From positions 1 to 64,000 of the forward strand of contig NZ_RHOP01000001.1 in the NCBI RefSeq assembly GCF_003946575.1: a stretch of 64,000 bases of DNA. Reading direction: 5' to 3'. Made by a program: the position numbers and the translations under genes. The notes under the pieces are model-generated. The model searched no databases and had not been told where the DNA came from. It saw only the letters and a list, made by a program, of their open reading frames with translations. Positions 62,019 through 64,000 of this stretch are shown in pieces; the first letter of the stretch is position 1, and every line of letters starts with the position of its first letter. This DNA is from Companilactobacillus jidongensis (lineage in GTDB: Bacteria > Bacillota > Bacilli > Lactobacillales > Lactobacillaceae).

Positions 62019-63228
62019 CGATATCTCTCCCTCTATACTTGGCAATTGATGCAACATCCTTGTCACCACGTCCCGATAAGGTACAAATAATGATTTGATT
62101 CTTAGACATGGTTGGAGCTAATTTTTGAACATATGCAACTGCATGACAGCTTTCAATTGCAGCAATAATCCCTTCGGTTTTGGCAATATATTCAAAAGCA
62201 TCCACAGCTTCATCATCAGTGATTCCCACATATTTCGCACGTTTAGTAATTGCTAAATGCGCGTGTTCTGGTCCAACACCTGGATAATCAAGTCCAGCTG
62301 AAATTGAATATACTTTGTCAATTTGACCATCATCATTTTGTAAGAATAGTGACTTCATACCGTGAAAAATACCAGTAGATCCACGTTCAATCGTAGCAGC
62401 GGTTTGATCAGTATCAACACCTTTACCAGCAGCTTCACAACCAATTAACTCAACGCTTTCATCATCAATATATTGTGCAAAACTTCCAATAGCATTGCTT
62501 CCTCCACCGACACAGGCGACTACTGCATCCGGTAGACGACCTTCTTCGTCCAAAATCTGTTGTTTAGATTCTTTGCTAATAACACTCTGGAAGTCATGAA
62601 CCATTTGTGGGAACGGATATGGTCCTACGGCTGATCCCATTACATAAAACGTATCATCGACTCTACGGGTCCATTCTTGTAGTGTGGCATTAACAGCATC
62701 TTTTAGTACCATGGATCCCGAAGTAACCGGATGAACCTTAGCACCTAATAATTCCATTCGATAGACATTAAGTTTTTGACGATCTGTGTCCATCTTTCCC
62801 ATGTATATTTCACATTCCATTCCAAACAGTGCGGCAATAGTTGCAGTGGCAACACCGTGCTGGCCTGCTCCCGTTTCAGCAATCAAACGTGTCTTTCCCA
62901 TTCGCTTCGCAATAAGTGCTTGACCAATAACATTATTGATTTTGTGAGCACCAGTGTGGTTTAAGTCTTCCCGCTTAAAATAAATTTTGGCACCACCAAG
63001 ATCCTTGGTCATATTCTCGGCATAATACAACAATGACGGACGATTAGCATAATCACTGAGTAGTGTATGTAGTTCATTAAGAAAGTCTGGATCATCCTTG
63101 TATCTGTCATAGGCTTCTGACACTTCATTCAAAGCTGTCATTAGTGTTTCGGGGATAAATTGTCCCCCAAATTCACCATAGTAATGTGATTTTGAATTTG
63201 TCTTTTGCATTTCTTTCATATTAAACAC
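62011..63228 (-). CDS. trpB: Tryptophan synthase beta subunit
   Basis: 405 residues, PLP enzyme condensing indole with serine. [29 protein letters not shown] (PLP Lys ~90), [16 protein letters not shown] and the phosphate-binding GGGSNAIG (~240-247) are typical of TrpB1. ATG 63228 lies 3 bases after trpF. A closer in-frame ATG (MKEMQ) is a minor alternative start. Confidence 0.96.
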   Translation of the reverse strand: MFNMKEMQKTNSKSHYYGEFGGQFIPETLMTALNEVSEAYDRYKDDPDFLNELHTLLSDYANRPSLLYYAENMTKDLGGAKIYFKREDLNHTGAHKINNVIGQALIAKRMGKTRLIAETGAGQHGVATATIAALFGMECEIYMGKMDTDRQKLNVYRMELLGAKVHPVTSGSMVLKDAVNATLQEWTRRVDDTFYVMGSAVGPYPFPQMVHDFQSVISKESKQQILDEEGRLPDAVVACVGGGSNAIGSFAQYIDDESVELIGCEAAGKGVDTDQTAATIERGSTGIFHGMKSLFLQNDDGQIDKVYSISAGLDYPGVGPEHAHLAITKRAKYVGITDDEAVDAFEYIAKTEGIIAAIESCHAVAYVQKLAPTMSKNQIIICTLSGRGDKDVASIAKYRGRDIDE

Positions 63229-63231
63229 TCC

Positions 63232-63807
63232 TTATAATTCATGAACTCTATTTACCATTTGTTTTATTTTTAATGGATCTTTTTTGTTATCAGTTTCAAC
63301 ACCACGTGAGACATCTATGATCTGTGGGTGCACTTGATCTATTGCTCCATCAACATTAGTCAGATCAATTGCCCCTGCCAAAATATCAGGTGTTGTCTGC
63401 AAGGTATCCCAATTCAAAGCTTGTCCGTCACCTTTGCCACTATCTATCATTAGATAATCAGCTTGAGTTCTTAAGACTTCTGACAATTGCGATTTGAAGA
63501 CCTGAATAACTTTGACACCATGATTATGAAGAATCGTAATTGTTTCTTCAGATTCATTACCGTGTAACTGAATAATTGACACTGCACCACTATTAACGAT
63601 TCGTAGCATTTCTGACATCGAAGCATCTACAAAGACGCCAATACTGGGAATTCTTTCATCAAGTTCTGCTCGTAATTTTAGTGCTTGATCCAAATTTACA
63701 TGATGCCTTCCACCAGCAAAGATAAATCCAGCAAAATCTGCATGTGCTTGATTAACTGCTTTGATGTCAGAAATTGTCATCAATCCACAAATTTTTATTT
63801 TTGTCAT
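63232..63807 (-). CDS. trpF: Phosphoribosylanthranilate isomerase
   Basis: 191 residues, slightly short for the family (~200). MTKIKICGLMTISDIKAVN with the catalytic Cys in KICG, FIFAGGRHHVNLDQA, VGVF-type IGVFVDAS, IQLHGNESEE and the C-terminal DVSRGVETDNKKDPLKI phosphate site. Starts 3 bases after the trpC stop; order trpC-F-B-A is standard. Confidence 0.95.
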   Translation of the reverse strand: MTKIKICGLMTISDIKAVNQAHADFAGFIFAGGRHHVNLDQALKLRAELDERIPSIGVFVDASMSEMLRIVNSGAVSIIQLHGNESEETITILHNHGVKVIQVFKSQLSEVLRTQADYLMIDSGKGDGQALNWDTLQTTPDILAGAIDLTNVDGAIDQVHPQIIDVSRGVETDNKKDPLKIKQMVNRVHEL

Positions 63808-63810
63808 ACG

Positions 63811-64000
63811 CTACACTTCTTTGAATTTTTTAATTAGTTCTGCCTTATCAGTTGATCTCATGAAAGTTTCACCTATCAGTGCTTCATTGACATTGGCATC
63901 TTTTAACAACCTAATGTCATTTGTATTCTTAATTCCACTTTCAGCAATAAACGGAATATTCTTTGGTACTAATGATCGCAAATTTAAACTATTATTCAGG
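63811..64000 (-). CDS. trpC: Indole-3-glycerol phosphate synthase, C-terminal part
   Basis: Only the last 62 complete codons and the TAG stop are in the window; the start lies beyond base 64000. The translated end reads SLVPKNIPFIAESGI..., then DIRLLKDANVNEALIGETFMRS in broken segments: the ESGI and LIGE(S/T)FM phosphate-binding motifs of TrpC. Closes the ring to form indole-glycerol phosphate. Gene is intact as far as seen. Confidence 0.9.
   Translation of the reverse strand, partial: LNNSLNLRSLVPKNIPFIAESGIKNTNDIRLLKDANVNEALIGETFMRSTDKAELIKKFKEV

Noticed and set aside
63811-64000. trp leader or T-box in this window
   Set aside because: The window enters the operon inside trpC, so any leader lies beyond the right edge.

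Overview
The window looks like a chromosomal segment of a low-GC, Gram-positive, fermentative member of the Lactobacillaceae. Evidence: a CcpA-type cre site, AdhE plus Pta/AckA ending of fermentation, oleate hydratase, an LPXTG surface protein, TTG/GTG starts with strong GGAGG ribosome-binding sites, and gene orders typical of lactobacilli (cggR-gap-pgk-tpi-eno, secG-est-rnr-smpB, cdaA-cdaR-glmM-glmS, comG-methyltransferase-ackA). A genus such as Companilactobacillus fits but is not proven. Almost all genes are on the minus strand. No phage, insertion sequence or CRISPR array is visible, so this is core-type chromosome.

Layout. 1-308: tandem stable-RNA promoters firing leftward, very probably for an rRNA operon just outside the window, and the ltaS terminator. 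0.3-5.6 kb: lipoteichoic acid and glycolipid operon (two glycosyltransferases, a flippase-like membrane protein, LtaS). 5.7-7 kb: preQ1 riboswitch with queT, then a deoxynucleoside kinase. 7.2-10.6 kb (+): UvrA-like ABC ATPase and secreted glycerophosphodiesterase. 10.6-15 kb: purine salvage (adenine deaminase, AzgA-type permease, divergent deaminase of the adenosine deaminase family). 15-20 kb: adhE and oleate hydratase. 19.9-26.6 kb: yebC, seven comG genes for the DNA-uptake pseudopilus, a methyltransferase and ackA. 26.7-32.2 kb: leucine-rich LPXTG protein, VanZ-like protein, APC permease. 32.3-37.7 kb: cyclic-di-AMP synthesis and glucosamine phosphate genes. 37.8-40.3 kb: CPA1-type Na+/H+ antiporter preceded by an elaborate structured RNA region. 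40.3-47.4 kb: murB, DNA repair and editing nucleases, tsaE, pta, ung, HAD phosphatase and acetyltransferases. 47.5-51.4 kb: smpB-rnr-est-secG. 51.5-54.1 kb: ClC transporter and an oxidoreductase. 54.2-59.8 kb: glycolytic operon led by CggR. 60-61.2 kb (+): tRNA-Arg(CCG) and a lipoprotein hydrolase. 61.3-64 kb: end of the tryptophan operon (trpC partial, trpF, trpB, trpA).

The most unusual object is the roughly 390-base region at 39.95-40.34 kb between murB and the antiporter gene. It is visibly GC-richer than its surroundings and folds on the minus strand into two domains of long perfect helices, with G-U pairs that work only on that strand, a possible pseudoknot ending at a candidate start codon, and mutually exclusive hairpins. 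I do not recognise it as tmRNA, RNase P RNA, SRP RNA or a riboswitch class I know. It is the best candidate here for an undescribed system: a structured leader or noncoding RNA tied to cation/proton transport.

Other regulatory signals: GntR-type half-sites around the glmS promoter, a CggR operator and an mRNA-processing-type hairpin at the cggR/gap junction, a possible PurR inverted repeat between the purine genes, and a cre site upstream of adhE. Family names come from recognising protein motifs by eye; no database search was run.
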